Numbered from the stretch's first letter, positions 1 through 8,305 are shown. The stretch is DNA of 64,000 bases from Cohnella phaseoli (GCF_003386235.1 NZ_QRDZ01000002.1:62001-126000), one strand, 5' to 3'. Notes: generated from the letters alone by a model not told the origin. Numbers and translations are program-made.

Positions 1-420
1 GGCGGGGCCTGTAGGGCCAGCAGGACCAACTGGACCGGCGGGGCCAACGGGACCGGCGGGGCCAACGGGACCGGCAGGACCTATGGGGCCGACAGAACCA
101 ACGGAACCGGCTGAGCCGGCCGGGCCTATAGGACCCGCAGGGCCAACGGGACCGACTGGGCCATTAGAGCCGGTTGGACCGGCTAAGCCTCTGGCACCGG
201 CTGGACCGACGAGACCGGCAGGACCGGTTGGACCGGGGATACCGGCAGGTCCAATAGGACCGACAGGACCCATTCGCCGCTTACACTTCATACGTCTGAC
301 GCGTCCAATCCGCCCTCCTGCCCCTCTTTTATGAAAGGGACAGCAACATCTCTTTTTCCCGCAACGGCGCCTTAGTTTCACCTTGCGCTTTCGGCAATAA
401 CGTTTTTGGCCTGATGTCAT
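1..420 (-). CDS. collagen-like GXY-repeat protein (3' end outside window)
   Basis: Reading the minus strand from the ATG at 418-420 gives 140 residues open to the window edge. Residues 1-53 are very basic and Cys/Arg/Lys-rich (clusters such as [11 protein letters not shown]), and from residue 54 the protein is an uninterrupted Gly-X-Y series (GPV GPI GPA ...), the collagen triple-helix pattern. A purine-rich ribosome site (AAGGGGATGG) lies just upstream. In Bacillus and Paenibacillus such proteins are usually exosporium or spore-coat filaments (BclA type); that role is inferred. The basic Cys-rich head is unlike a signal peptide, which fits assembly from inside the mother cell. The repeat continues beyond base 1, so length and any C-terminal trimerisation domain are unknown. 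The plus strand also reads as Gly-Pro-rich because GGNCCN is its own reverse complement, but it lacks a sensible start. Confidence 0.85.
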   Translation of the reverse strand, partial: MTSGQKRYCRKRKVKLRRRCGKKRCCCPFHKRGAGGRIGRVRRMKCKRRMGPVGPIGPAGIPGPTGPAGLVGPAGARGLAGPTGSNGPVGPVGPAGPIGPAGSAGSVGSVGPIGPAGPVGPAGPVGPAGPVGPAGPTGPA

Positions 421-522
421 TTCACCATCCCCTTCTGTCCATATATAATATATCCCGCCTCCTTAGTAGGACCTGTACGATTACCTACTTATGCGCAGAA
501 ACTGGACAAAATAGGTAGAGAC

Positions 523-981
523 CTAAAGACGCGAACGACGACGGAAATAGAAGACCCAAATAGAAAGACTGACGGACAGGAACAGGATTTGCATCAAGGT
601 TCGGGGAATCAAGGCGTCCTCCGGGCTCGTCGCATGGCCGTTCACAGCTATGTACAGGTTGGCAGGAAACATAGCAACCAGTAAAAGCGATAGCCCGCCG
701 GATGCCCATAGAACAGTAGGACGCCATAGTAAACCTACTGCCCCGGCTAATTCCAGTACGCCGGTGATCGTCACGATCAAATCGGGATAAGGCAAAATTG
801 GAGGAACCATACCGATAAGCTCAGTTCGAAGGTATACGAAGTGAACCGATCCGGTCAGCATGAACATTGAGGCTAGCCCTCCCCTAAGCGCAACAGGCCA
901 TGGACGCAAGCGCTTTATTCCTGAAGCTCCTGCAACGAGGATGACGAGCGAGACGACAACAAGAGTTATAAGTGGCTCCAT
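523..981 (-). CDS. DoxX-like small integral membrane protein
   Basis: 152 residues with four hydrophobic segments (about 3-20, 30-48, 67-92, 97-118 and a C-terminal one at 128-146) and the motif region around GVLELAGAVGLLW that typifies the DoxX/YqjF-like family of quinone- or redox-linked membrane proteins. The start is placed at the ATG with a perfect GGAGG site 7-8 bases upstream (the open frame extends 19 codons further but without a ribosome site). It ends in RRR-S-R-L. It follows the MarR-family gene by 66 bp on the same strand, so the two are probably cotranscribed and DoxX is a likely MarR target. No substrate can be assigned; members of this family are often induced by electrophile or metal stress. 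Confidence 0.75.
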   Translation of the reverse strand: MEPLITLVVVSLVILVAGASGIKRLRPWPVALRGGLASMFMLTGSVHFVYLRTELIGMVPPILPYPDLIVTITGVLELAGAVGLLWRPTVLWASGGLSLLLVAMFPANLYIAVNGHATSPEDALIPRTLMQILFLSVSLSIWVFYFRRRSRL

Positions 982-1047
982 AAAATAACCTCCGCAAAAT
1001 CGATTTTGATGTGTATAGATACTAAACACTTTTCTCAAAAAAATTTT

Positions 1048-1503
1048 TCATTCTTCTAGTTGTTTTTCTAGTTTGATAAAAAAATCTTTAATAAATTGCA
1101 CCTTCTCATCGGGTGCATCTCTTAATACTCGCACGACCTTTTTTTTGAATTGTTTCTGGTAATCCAAATGGCGACTGTAGGCAATTTCCCCCTTAGGGGT
1201 CACCTTGAGAATTAACCTCGATTGATTGCGAATATCCTTTTCTTTGGTAACCAGCCCTTTCTGCTCAAGCTTTTTCAGTACTTGGGAGATTGCCCCTTTC
1301 GTAACTCCGCAGCGTTCGGCCAGCGCAGTAATATGAATCCCTTCATGCTCTCTGATTTCATTCAGCGTATAGATCTCGGAATGAAACAAAGGATCCTCTA
1401 CGCCATAATCCCTGTTTTTTCTGTCCTGTCTGGCAAACGTTTTGAACACATCCCACAGGATGTTACTAATGTTCTCTTTTGAAAGCTCATCCTTATTCAT
1501 CAT
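1048..1503 (-). CDS. MarR-family transcriptional regulator
   Basis: About 151 residues with a winged helix-turn-helix in the middle: the recognition region reads ITALAERCGVTKGAISQVLK followed by a short basic wing, EKDIRNQSRLILKVTPKG, as in MarR proteins. Long N- and C-terminal helices would form the dimer interface. The start is uncertain: two ATGs at 1503 and 1500 lie right at the predicted transcription start of a TTGACA-17-TACACT promoter, whereas an ATG at 1533 has an AAGGCG site but would lie upstream of that promoter's start. It is divergent from the iron-uptake regulator at 1602 across a Fur box, and precedes the DoxX gene, suggesting a small redox/iron stress unit. The ligand is unknown. 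Confidence 0.85.
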   Translation of the reverse strand: MMNKDELSKENISNILWDVFKTFARQDRKNRDYGVEDPLFHSEIYTLNEIREHEGIHITALAERCGVTKGAISQVLKKLEQKGLVTKEKDIRNQSRLILKVTPKGEIAYSRHLDYQKQFKKKVVRVLRDAPDEKVQFIKDFFIKLEKQLEE

Positions 1504-1510
1504 AAAAGAA

Positions 1511-1539
1511 AGTGTATAGCTTCTAAACGCCATTGTCAA
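1511..1539 (-). promoter_or_regulatory. sigma-A type promoter of the MarR/DoxX unit
   Basis: On the minus strand TTGACA (1539-1534) is followed after 17 bases by TACACT (1516-1511). The -35 is perfect, the -10 matches 4 of 6. Predicted transcription start about 1504, next to the ATG at 1503. Its -35 overlaps the -35 of the divergent plus-strand promoter. Confidence 0.5.
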
Positions 1540-1561
1540 TCGCCTTGATAATGATTATCAT
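1533..1561 (+). promoter_or_regulatory. sigma-A type promoter of the AraC/Btr-like gene
   Basis: TTGTCA (1533-1538), 17-base spacer, TATCAT (1556-1561); each hexamer has one mismatch to consensus. The Fur box at 1547-1565 covers the spacer and the -10, the expected geometry for iron repression. Confidence 0.55.
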
Positions 1562-1565
1562 CATT
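1547..1565. promoter_or_regulatory. Fur box between MarR and AraC/Btr-like genes
   Basis: GATAATGATTATCATCATT matches 16 of 19 positions of the classical Fur consensus (GATAATGATAATCATTATC). It lies over the -10 region of the plus-strand promoter and just upstream of the minus-strand -35, so iron-loaded Fur should repress the siderophore regulator and may also influence the MarR unit. Confidence 0.7.
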
Positions 1566-1601
1566 AATGAAGTGAACCCGTAAATCGTCAGGAGCCCAGT
1601 G

Positions 1602-3218
1602 ATGGAGATAAACTCATATTGTTATCATTTGGCGGGAATGGAGCGAATGGCGTATGAGCATGAACTACAGCTCCCGTTCTGCCCCGATCGGTACTCGCTG
1701 ATTCTGATATTAAGCGGCAAAGGGCAAATTGAGATCGGTCGCGATTCCTCGTCCTTCTGTCCGCGGAAGCTTTACTGGTGCGGACCCGGCGAAGAGATCG
1801 CAATCCGGCCGGCATTGCGACAGTCCGTATGTCTGTATCGAATTTTATTTGATATTATCCGATTGCCCATCGACAAGGCGGGAAAAGCCGAAAAAGACGA
1901 GCCCCCTGTTCTCGCCTGGGGTAACCGCGAATTGACCATCTCCGATCCCGGCAAATCAATCCGTGTCGCACACGATATGCATAAAATCCTCTGTAAAGAA
2001 GCTTCAGAGGCAGAGCGAAGTTTTTTCAAGGCGCAGTCCTTGTTTTACGAATTGTTGGACATGATCGCAATCAGTTGTTCAGACGAAAGCATCTCGAGCA
2101 CGCAGATGGAAGACGTTGTTGCCTATGTGCGCGCGCATTATGCCGACGTTCTGCCGCGGAACAGGCTTGCCTCCATGGCCGGCGTGCATCCCGATCATTT
2201 CTCCAGATTGTTCCGGAAAACAACGGGAAAAGGTTATGTTGACTTTGTGACGGAGATTCGCATTTCCAGAGCAAAAGAACGGCTGCTATCTACGAAAGAA
2301 GGCCTGTTGGAGATCGCCCGGAAAGTCGGCTACAAGGATGAATTTTATTTCAGCCGCAAATTTAAACAGATCGTCGGAACCGCGCCTACCGTTTATTTGA
2401 GGAAACCGAAAAGCATTTTCTCACTCGCGTGCAACTACACGGCCGGACTGCTTGTCGTCGGACATGTTCCTCCGCTTGGAAGCGTGACTCCCTGGATCGG
2501 GCAGCGCTACGGCAATGTGCTTCGTTCCCGGCCGTTCAAGCCGATTTACTGGGATACATGCGACATTCGCCGCTTGAAAGAGGAAGCGCGCCCGGACGTC
2601 ATCGTGTGCCACGATAAGCAGTATGACGCGGAGCAGTTGGAGATGCTTCGCGAGATCGCCCCTACGCTGTCCATTCCGATCAAGGGCATGGACTGGCGGG
2701 AGCAGTTCATGACGGTGTCCGAGCTGGTGTGCGAAGCCGCCAAGGCCCGTCATTGGCTCGAACGCTACGACGCTTGGATCGATGCGACCCAACAGCGCTT
2801 GACCCGTCATATTGATCCTCGCGCGACCGTTCTGATTGTGGAGGTATGGGCCGACGAACTTATGGTGTTCGGCGATTCGTACGGGAGGGCCGGGCATATT
2901 GTGTACCAGTCGTTCGGCATGTCGCCCCCGAAAAGTGTCAAAGAGAGCGTTATGGCAGGAGCCGGCTACCAATATATCGGAAAGGAGCAGTTAGCCGAGT
3001 ACGACGCCGATTATCTGTTCCTGATCGTTCATGAAGACCCGGCGAGTCGGCGCACAGCCGACCTGCTGCAGAAGAGCGAGCAATGGCGAACGCTCAAGGC
3101 GGTCAGAGACGGCCGAGCTTACGAGTTCGACGGGGGCATGTTCTACGGTTATGACCCCGCTTCAACCGAGGCGCAGCTGCAGCAGATTGAAAACCGCCTA
3201 TCAGATTCCTCCAAATAA
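1602..3218 (+). CDS. Btr/YbbB-like regulator: AraC HTH fused to siderophore-binding domain
   Basis: 538 residues in three parts: an N-terminal cupin-like sensor/arm (about 1-160), an AraC-type double helix-turn-helix (about 168-270, with LASMAGVHPDHFSRLFRK and ARKVGYKDEFYFSRKF), and a C-terminal periplasmic-binding-protein-2 fold (about 275-530) like that of ferric-siderophore receptors. This architecture is that of B. subtilis Btr (YbbB), which binds ferri-bacillibactin inside the cell and activates uptake genes; the length (529 in B. subtilis) agrees. AGGAG at 1590-1594 suits the ATG at 1602 (7-base spacing) better than the GTG at 1599. It is under a Fur box and is followed by a siderophore-binding lipoprotein gene with its own Fur box, a probable target. 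The exact siderophore is not readable. Confidence 0.85.
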   Translation: MEINSYCYHLAGMERMAYEHELQLPFCPDRYSLILILSGKGQIEIGRDSSSFCPRKLYWCGPGEEIAIRPALRQSVCLYRILFDIIRLPIDKAGKAEKDEPPVLAWGNRELTISDPGKSIRVAHDMHKILCKEASEAERSFFKAQSLFYELLDMIAISCSDESISSTQMEDVVAYVRAHYADVLPRNRLASMAGVHPDHFSRLFRKTTGKGYVDFVTEIRISRAKERLLSTKEGLLEIARKVGYKDEFYFSRKFKQIVGTAPTVYLRKPKSIFSLACNYTAGLLVVGHVPPLGSVTPWIGQRYGNVLRSRPFKPIYWDTCDIRRLKEEARPDVIVCHDKQYDAEQLEMLREIAPTLSIPIKGMDWREQFMTVSELVCEAAKARHWLERYDAWIDATQQRLTRHIDPRATVLIVEVWADELMVFGDSYGRAGHIVYQSFGMSPPKSVKESVMAGAGYQYIGKEQLAEYDADYLFLIVHEDPASRRTADLLQKSEQWRTLKAVRDGRAYEFDGGMFYGYDPASTEAQLQQIENRLSDSSK

Positions 3219-3272
3219 GTTGATCAGAATCGTTCATGTACAGTTCTATAAAAGGTTGGTATCGTATTTACT

Positions 3273-3291
3273 GATAATGATTCTCATTATC
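3273..3291. promoter_or_regulatory. Fur box upstream of siderophore-binding lipoprotein
   Basis: GATAATGATTCTCATTATC matches 17 of 19 positions of the Fur consensus and is nearly a perfect inverted repeat. It lies 62 bp before the lipoprotein start, so that gene has its own iron-responsive control in addition to any read-through. Confidence 0.8.
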
Positions 3292-3352
3292 TGGCAGAGG
3301 CCAATAGAGAGAATTCGTTAAACAACCTTGAAACGGAGTGGAGTCAGGCTTT

Positions 3353-4279
3353 ATGAAACGTATTCGTTCATTCTTCCTAGTTGCTTTATGTGCGCTCGCG
3401 TTTGCTGCGCTTATGAGCGCTTGCGCAGGCGGCAACAAGGATAACAAGCAGGAAGCGGAGCAAAAAACGGTCGTCGACGACGCCGGTCATCAGGTCGTAA
3501 TGCCTGCCCATCCGCAGCGTATCGTTGCGCCCTATTTGGAAGACCCGTTGGTGGTGTTGGGCATCAAGCCGATTGCCCAGATTTTATACGGCAATGTCGA
3601 ACAAAATTACTTGAAAGACCAGCTTTCGGATGTGGACATAATCGATACGACCGATGTGGGGCTTCCGCTGGAGAAGCTGGTCGAATTGTCCCCCGACTTG
3701 ATTATTGTGGGCAAAGGGATGGCATCGGAAGACGCGTACGAACAATACGCCAAAATTGCTCCGACCTACGTGATCGACAATATCGACAAAAACTGGAGGG
3801 AGACGCTGCTCGGTCTGGCCGATCTGCTCGATAAAAAGCAAACCGCGGAGGAGAAGCTCCAGGCTTACGATCAAAAAGTGGAACAGGCCAAGGAGAAAAT
3901 CCGGCAGAAGGTCGAGAACAAGACGGCGGCGATTGTCGTGCTCACAGAGAAAGAATTTTACACGATGGGACATGTGCAGGGCGGCAGGCTTTTGTTCGAC
4001 GAGGTTGGCGTTCAGCCCCATCGTCTGACGCCGTCGCAAGAAGAGTGGAATACGTTGTCGTTGGAGAAGCTGAACGAGTTGGATGCGGACTATATTTTCA
4101 TCATTAAGACGGAGCGCTACCAGACCTCGGAGCTGGAACGAAGCTCGCTGTGGACGAGCCTGACTGCCGTCCGGGAAGGCCGAACGTTCGAGGTCGAATC
4201 CGGCATCTGGCAATATTCCGGCTTAATCTGCAACGAGCTGGGACTGGCCGACATCGTGCAAGCCATCTCGGCAGAGTGA
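3353..4279 (+). CDS. ferric-siderophore ABC transporter substrate-binding lipoprotein
   Basis: 308 residues. The signal peptide ends in a lipobox (LMSAC, Cys24), giving a membrane-tethered lipoprotein after lipidation. The rest is a periplasmic-binding-protein-2 domain (FeuA/YfiY/FhuD class): VVDDAGHQVVMPAHPQRIVA at the start, the long bridging helix, and a closing segment SLTAVREGRTFEVESG typical of the family. GGAGT just upstream supports the ATG at 3353 rather than the GTG at 3338. It should hand iron-siderophore to a permease/ATPase set, but no permease or ATPase gene is next to it; these must lie elsewhere. Repression by Fur and activation by the upstream Btr-like protein are inferred. 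Confidence 0.88.
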   Translation: MKRIRSFFLVALCALAFAALMSACAGGNKDNKQEAEQKTVVDDAGHQVVMPAHPQRIVAPYLEDPLVVLGIKPIAQILYGNVEQNYLKDQLSDVDIIDTTDVGLPLEKLVELSPDLIIVGKGMASEDAYEQYAKIAPTYVIDNIDKNWRETLLGLADLLDKKQTAEEKLQAYDQKVEQAKEKIRQKVENKTAAIVVLTEKEFYTMGHVQGGRLLFDEVGVQPHRLTPSQEEWNTLSLEKLNELDADYIFIIKTERYQTSELERSSLWTSLTAVREGRTFEVESGIWQYSGLICNELGLADIVQAISAE

Positions 4280-4295
4280 CCGGCTGACGCTATTA

Positions 4296-4347
4296 AGCAG
4301 GACCTTTCAGTGGACGGCGGATCGTCTCCCGAAAGGTCCTGCTTTTT
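4296..4347 (+). terminator. intrinsic terminator after siderophore-binding lipoprotein
   Basis: A 13-bp perfect stem (AGCAGGACCTTTC at 4296-4308 pairing with 4331-4343) closes a 22-base loop and is followed by TTTTT. Confidence 0.85.
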
Positions 4348-4381
4348 GCATGTAGTCCCTCAAAATCTAAACAACATTAGA

Positions 4382-5014
4382 TTAATGGTTAATCACAATT
4401 AAATCGAATGTTCCTGATGGACGCAGAACTGTAAAATAGTAGTCCTCAGCGGGGTCCCATCGAAGATGCCAGTCCAAATCGTCGTTACCCTCTCTCGTAT
4501 TATGCCTATGGCGGCGAAGTTCGGACGGTACGTCCACGAGAACTGTAAGATGATTAACATCGGATAGTTCAAGGAGAGAGCTATAAATGCCATCAAGGAT
4601 AATTACCTTTGAAGGCTCAATGGTGACCAAGTGCGATGCCGATCCATTGACGGATGAAACGGAATAGTAAGGACGATATTGGGCTTCCCTACCTTCTAAC
4701 AGCGGCAATAATGCTTCATTGTACAAACGATCCCAGTCAATGCAACGACGGCATTTTTGCTCCAATGAGTATGTATCCCAATCCTTATCAGGGACAGCCG
4801 CATCGAAAAAGTCATCGCAATGAATTACCGCTGCATCCAACTGCAAAGCAACCTCAGCAGCAAGCGTAGATTTGCCTGCTCCGCTTCCTCCGTCCAACGA
4901 AACGACTAAAGGATACCCGTCAATCAGACGGCGATCAATTGCAGACACAATGGACTGAACGGCTTTCAGTGAATGAGCTGACAGATGGTTCTTTTCCACG
5001 TTTAACACTTCCAA
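4382..5014 (-). CDS. uridine kinase-like P-loop phosphotransferase
   Basis: 210 residues. A Walker A motif (GGSGAGKST, about residue 42) and the downstream signature IHCDDFF (substrate-binding Asp of the uridine kinase/phosphoribulokinase group) are clear, followed by VIILDGIYSS, the strand carrying the family's second conserved acidic site. It probably phosphorylates a nucleoside or small hydroxylated metabolite with ATP; the true substrate cannot be told, and these stand-alone homologues are often annotated only as (d)NTP-binding or uridine kinase. It is alone, convergent with the siderophore gene and divergent from sqhC. Confidence 0.75.
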   Translation of the reverse strand: MEVLNVEKNHLSAHSLKAVQSIVSAIDRRLIDGYPLVVSLDGGSGAGKSTLAAEVALQLDAAVIHCDDFFDAAVPDKDWDTYSLEQKCRRCIDWDRLYNEALLPLLEGREAQYRPYYSVSSVNGSASHLVTIEPSKVIILDGIYSSLLELSDVNHLTVLVDVPSELRRHRHNTREGNDDLDWHLRWDPAEDYYFTVLRPSGTFDLIVINH

Positions 5015-5166
5015 ACTTTAAAAGAGATTTTGAGCTAAGCAACCCCGTCGGCATCCGTTCCTTCATGTTATCATCCTTCGAATGCTGAAAACAATAACAT
5101 GCGGCAAGCCAGTTCCTTTAATCCCACGTTGCCATATATTGATTAAAACGCCTCCGGAGGTACTGT

Positions 5167-7068
5167 GTGGGAATGGGAAATGTAATCAGCGAGATAGACG
5201 AAGAAATCCAACGACTAGCATCCAATGTGGTTCGTCAGCAGTACCCTGACGGTTCATGGCGTTATTGCTTCGAGAACGGCATATCGATCGATGCTTATAC
5301 GATAATCCTTATCCGCGTGCTGGAGATTGAAAGCGAAGAAGCTTTGATCCGCCGGCTGCACGATCGAATACTCGGTGCTCAACAGCCAGAAGGTCATTGG
5401 CAGTGGTACCGGGATGAGCAGAATGGGAATCTGTCGTTAACGGTTGAAGCCTATTGCGCCCTTCTCTTCTCTCGTTTCAGCCACTCTTCGGATGCTCCGT
5501 TGCAGAAAGCCGAACGTTACATCAGATCCCAAGGCGGGCTCGGCAAAACCGCCAATATTCTGACCAGATGCATGCTCGCAGCCACCGGACAAACCAAATG
5601 GCCCTTGTCTCTAACCTCCATCCCGTTAGAGATGCTTCTCCTCCCCGACTCTTTTCCGATCAACTTCTTCGAATTTTCGGGGTATTCGAGAGTACACCTT
5701 GCTCCGATGCTGATCATGGCGCATCGCCATTATTCTGCACGTACGGGTGACACTCCTGAATTGGACGCGCTTCGTACCGATCGATCTCCGTCGGAAGCTC
5801 GGCCGTCCCGAGGGGTTCGGGAATGGCTTGACCGGCTGCAGGTCGGCGTGAGCAAGCTGATTGGAGCCCCCAAAGCTCTTCACGAATCCGCGCTCGCCAA
5901 AGCCGAAAAGTTTATGCGCGATCGGATCGAAGCGGATGGAACTTTATACAGCTATGCCAGCTGCACCTTTCTCATGGTTCTCGCGTTGCTTGCTCTCGGC
6001 TATGACAAGCGCCATCCCCTCATCGCCAAAGCCGTGCGCGGACTGATCGGGATGCGCTTCCGGACGGAAGAGGGGACGACGATCCAGAACTCTCCGTCGA
6101 CCGTATGGGATACCGCTCTTCTGGCATATGCACTACAGGAAGCGGGAGCGACGGAGCATCATCCCGCGGTTCGCAACGCCTCCTCGTACCTGCTTGGGCT
6201 ACAGCACCGCAAACCGGGCGACTGGACTCGGCATAATCCCAATCCGGTTCCCGGAGGGTGGGGATTCTCGGAAACCAATACGATCAATCCCGACGTCGAC
6301 GATACGACCGCAGCCCTGCGAGCGATCCAGAAACTCGCGCGATCCGATTCAACTTATCGAGAATCGTGGAATCGCGGGCTCAACTGGGTTCTGTCCATGC
6401 AAAACCGGGACGGAGGCTGGCCCGCATTCGAAAGGAACGTGGATCAGCAGCTGCTCACCTTGGTCGCGATCGAAGGCGCCAAGTCTGCCGCCATCGATCC
6501 GTCGGAGGCCGACCTGACGGGACGAACCTTAGAGTATTTAGGCAACTTTACAGGGCTGGGTAGAAAGCATGGTTTTGTAAAAAAAGCTGTCGATTGGCTG
6601 GTTGAGCATCAGGAGGAAGACGGATCGTGGTATGGAAGATGGGGCATCTGTTATATTTACGGCACATGGGCCGCGTTGACCGGATTAACCTCTGTAATCG
6701 ATTCCCCCGAGCGGCACGAATCGATCCGTAAAGGAGCTCAATGGCTGCTGCAAATTCAGAACGACGACGGAGGCTGGGGAGAATCGTGCAGCAGCGACCG
6801 TCAACGCCATTACGTCCCGTTGGGGAAGAGCACGCCCTCGCAAACCGCTTGGGCGATCGACGCGCTCGTATCCGTCTATCCGGAGCCAACGCCCGCACTA
6901 AACCAGGGAATTCGCAGGCTGATTGCGCTGCTTCACGATAACGATTGGCCGACTTCCTATCCGACAGGCGCCGGCCTCCCGGGGCATTTCTATGTCCGCT
7001 ATCACAGCTATAATTCGATATGGCCTCTCTTGGCGCTAAGCCATTATCGTAATAAATACGGAAAATAA
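5167..7068 (+). CDS. sqhC: squalene-hopene cyclase family, sporulenol synthase type
   Basis: 633 residues, the length of B. subtilis SqhC (sporulenol synthase). The catalytic acid motif DVDDTT (DxDDT/A, at DNA 6295-6312) is intact, and QW repeats are visible (PDGSW near residue 25, PEGHW, NRDGGWPAF, EEDGSW, NDDGGW), which hold the (alpha/alpha)6 double barrel together. It should cyclise squalene or a C35 polyprene to a polycyclic triterpenoid in the membrane of spores. GGAGG at 5156-5160 suits the GTG at 5167 (6-base spacing) better than the ATG at 5173. The gene is monocistronic, followed by a strong terminator; the prenyl substrate genes are not nearby. Confidence 0.92.
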   Translation: MGMGNVISEIDEEIQRLASNVVRQQYPDGSWRYCFENGISIDAYTIILIRVLEIESEEALIRRLHDRILGAQQPEGHWQWYRDEQNGNLSLTVEAYCALLFSRFSHSSDAPLQKAERYIRSQGGLGKTANILTRCMLAATGQTKWPLSLTSIPLEMLLLPDSFPINFFEFSGYSRVHLAPMLIMAHRHYSARTGDTPELDALRTDRSPSEARPSRGVREWLDRLQVGVSKLIGAPKALHESALAKAEKFMRDRIEADGTLYSYASCTFLMVLALLALGYDKRHPLIAKAVRGLIGMRFRTEEGTTIQNSPSTVWDTALLAYALQEAGATEHHPAVRNASSYLLGLQHRKPGDWTRHNPNPVPGGWGFSETNTINPDVDDTTAALRAIQKLARSDSTYRESWNRGLNWVLSMQNRDGGWPAFERNVDQQLLTLVAIEGAKSAAIDPSEADLTGRTLEYLGNFTGLGRKHGFVKKAVDWLVEHQEEDGSWYGRWGICYIYGTWAALTGLTSVIDSPERHESIRKGAQWLLQIQNDDGGWGESCSSDRQRHYVPLGKSTPSQTAWAIDALVSVYPEPTPALNQGIRRLIALLHDNDWPTSYPTGAGLPGHFYVRYHSYNSIWPLLALSHYRNKYGK

Positions 7069-7069
7069 A

Positions 7070-7091
7070 AAATCCGTGCGAGCACGGATTT
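7070..7091. terminator. bidirectional terminator between sqhC and tatC
   Basis: AAATCCGTGC (7070-7079) pairs perfectly with 7082-7091 around a 2-base gap; A-rich on the left and T-rich on the right, so it can end transcription of sqhC (plus) and tatC (minus). Confidence 0.85.
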
Positions 7092-7132
7092 TTACGACAC
7101 CTGTTATAGACGCAGACGATGGATTGCCAAGT

Positions 7133-7936
7133 TCATCCGAGTTCATCTTCCCATCGCTTATCCGTCTCCACTTGCTTGCGATAGATCGTGCCGGACAGCC
7201 ATACACTTAGCTCATACAAGGCGATGAGCGGGATAGAGACCAATATATCCGAGATAAAATCCGGCGGCGTAATCGTTACCCCCGTTACCACCATGACAAA
7301 GTAGGCGACTCTTCGCATCTTGCGCAGCCTTATCGGATTAACGATACGTATCGCCGTCAAAAACATAATCACAAGCGGCAGCTCAAACAAAAGTGAAATC
7401 GGAATCACAATATGGAACAGAAACGCGAAGTATTGGGCTATGCCATAGGTTTCTTGCAGCTCCAGCTGCCCTGCCACCATTCTTGTGAAATCAAATGCTA
7501 GCGGAAATACGACAAAATAGGAAAAAGCAAGGCCGAGCAACAGCATCATTAGCGCCAAAGGCACATATTTAAGCGAAGAACGCTGTTCATTCTTGCTCAG
7601 TCCGGGTTTCACGAACGCCCATAATTGATAAATCGTAAACGGGAATGTAACAATCATCGCAATAACAAAAGCGAATTTCATGTACATGCCGATGCCGTCC
7701 CACAACGAAAACGCATGTAAAGCTATCGCATTGGCAGTATGCCGATCTATCAGAAAGTTGTACGCCGGCTTGGCCAACACCACGCCAATAACAAGGCCGA
7801 TCGTTAACATAAGGAGTACATAAATCAACCGCCTGCGCAGCTCGTTCAAATGATCAAACAAAGACATCAAACTGCCTTCGGCCTTTCCATCGCCATGGCT
7901 ATAGTCTTGTTGCGTTTCTGTTGCAGCTATGGCCAA
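7133..7936 (-). CDS. tatC: Sec-independent protein translocase TatC
   Basis: About 267 residues with six hydrophobic segments and the cytosolic signature FDHLNELRRRL near the N-terminus, which binds the twin-arginine signal, plus FPFTIYQLWAFVKPGL of the first periplasmic cap. It forms the receptor core of the Tat translocase with TatA. The start is ambiguous: GGGAGGT lies 8 bases before a TTG at 7936 (chosen); a GTG at 7945 overlaps that site, and an ATG at 7867 starts directly at the conserved domain. The upstream partner tatA (8520-8723) is on the same strand but separated by a hairpin and a 42-bp repeat cluster, so tatC expression may not simply follow tatA. Confidence 0.93.
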   Translation of the reverse strand: MAIAATETQQDYSHGDGKAEGSLMSLFDHLNELRRRLIYVLLMLTIGLVIGVVLAKPAYNFLIDRHTANAIALHAFSLWDGIGMYMKFAFVIAMIVTFPFTIYQLWAFVKPGLSKNEQRSSLKYVPLALMMLLLGLAFSYFVVFPLAFDFTRMVAGQLELQETYGIAQYFAFLFHIVIPISLLFELPLVIMFLTAIRIVNPIRLRKMRRVAYFVMVVTGVTITPPDFISDILVSIPLIALYELSVWLSGTIYRKQVETDKRWEDELG

Positions 7937-7970
7937 GCTGTCCACCTCCCGAGTCTGTCTGTTTCACCTA

Positions 7971-8305
7971 GCCACCGGCAAGGCACTTTTTTTGCCTCCG
8001 CACCCCCGCCAGTCCGCCAGCGAGGCACTTTTTTTGCCTCCACACTCCCGTCCGGCCACCGGCAAGGCACTTTTTTGCCTCCACGCTCCCGCCAGTCCGC
8101 CAGCGAGGCACTTTTTTGGCCTCCACACTTCCGCCAATCCGCCAGCGAGGCACTTTTTTGGCCTCCACGCTCCCGCCAGTCCGCCAGCGAGGCACTTTTT
8201 TGGCCTCCACGCTCCCGCCAGTCCGCCAGCGAGGCACTTTTTTGGACTTTTTTGGCCTCCACGCTCCCGCCAGTCCGCCAGCGAGGCACTTTTTTGGCCT
8301 CCGTT
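7971..8305. repeat. tandem repeat cluster, eight 41-42 bp units, between tatA and tatC
   Basis: The block GGCACTTTTTT recurs at 7982, 8024, 8066, 8107, 8149, 8191, 8233 and 8284; spacing is 42 (once 41, once 51 where TTTTTTGGA is duplicated). Each full unit holds a short inverted repeat, GAGGC-ACTTTTTTG-GCCTC, so the tatC leader RNA would carry a row of small hairpins. Because 42 is a multiple of three, all frames stay open and give spurious ORFs on both strands. The rest of the gap (8306-8430) shows nothing recognisable. Function unknown. Confidence 0.9.

Noticed and set aside
83..334. Plus-strand Gly-Pro-rich ORF
   Set aside because: It is the reverse reading of the real minus-strand collagen repeat; GGNCCN is self-complementary. 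It has no ribosome site and ends in an Arg/Pro-rich random tail.
7971..8305. CRISPR array
   Set aside because: Units are joined directly and nearly identical throughout, with no spacers.
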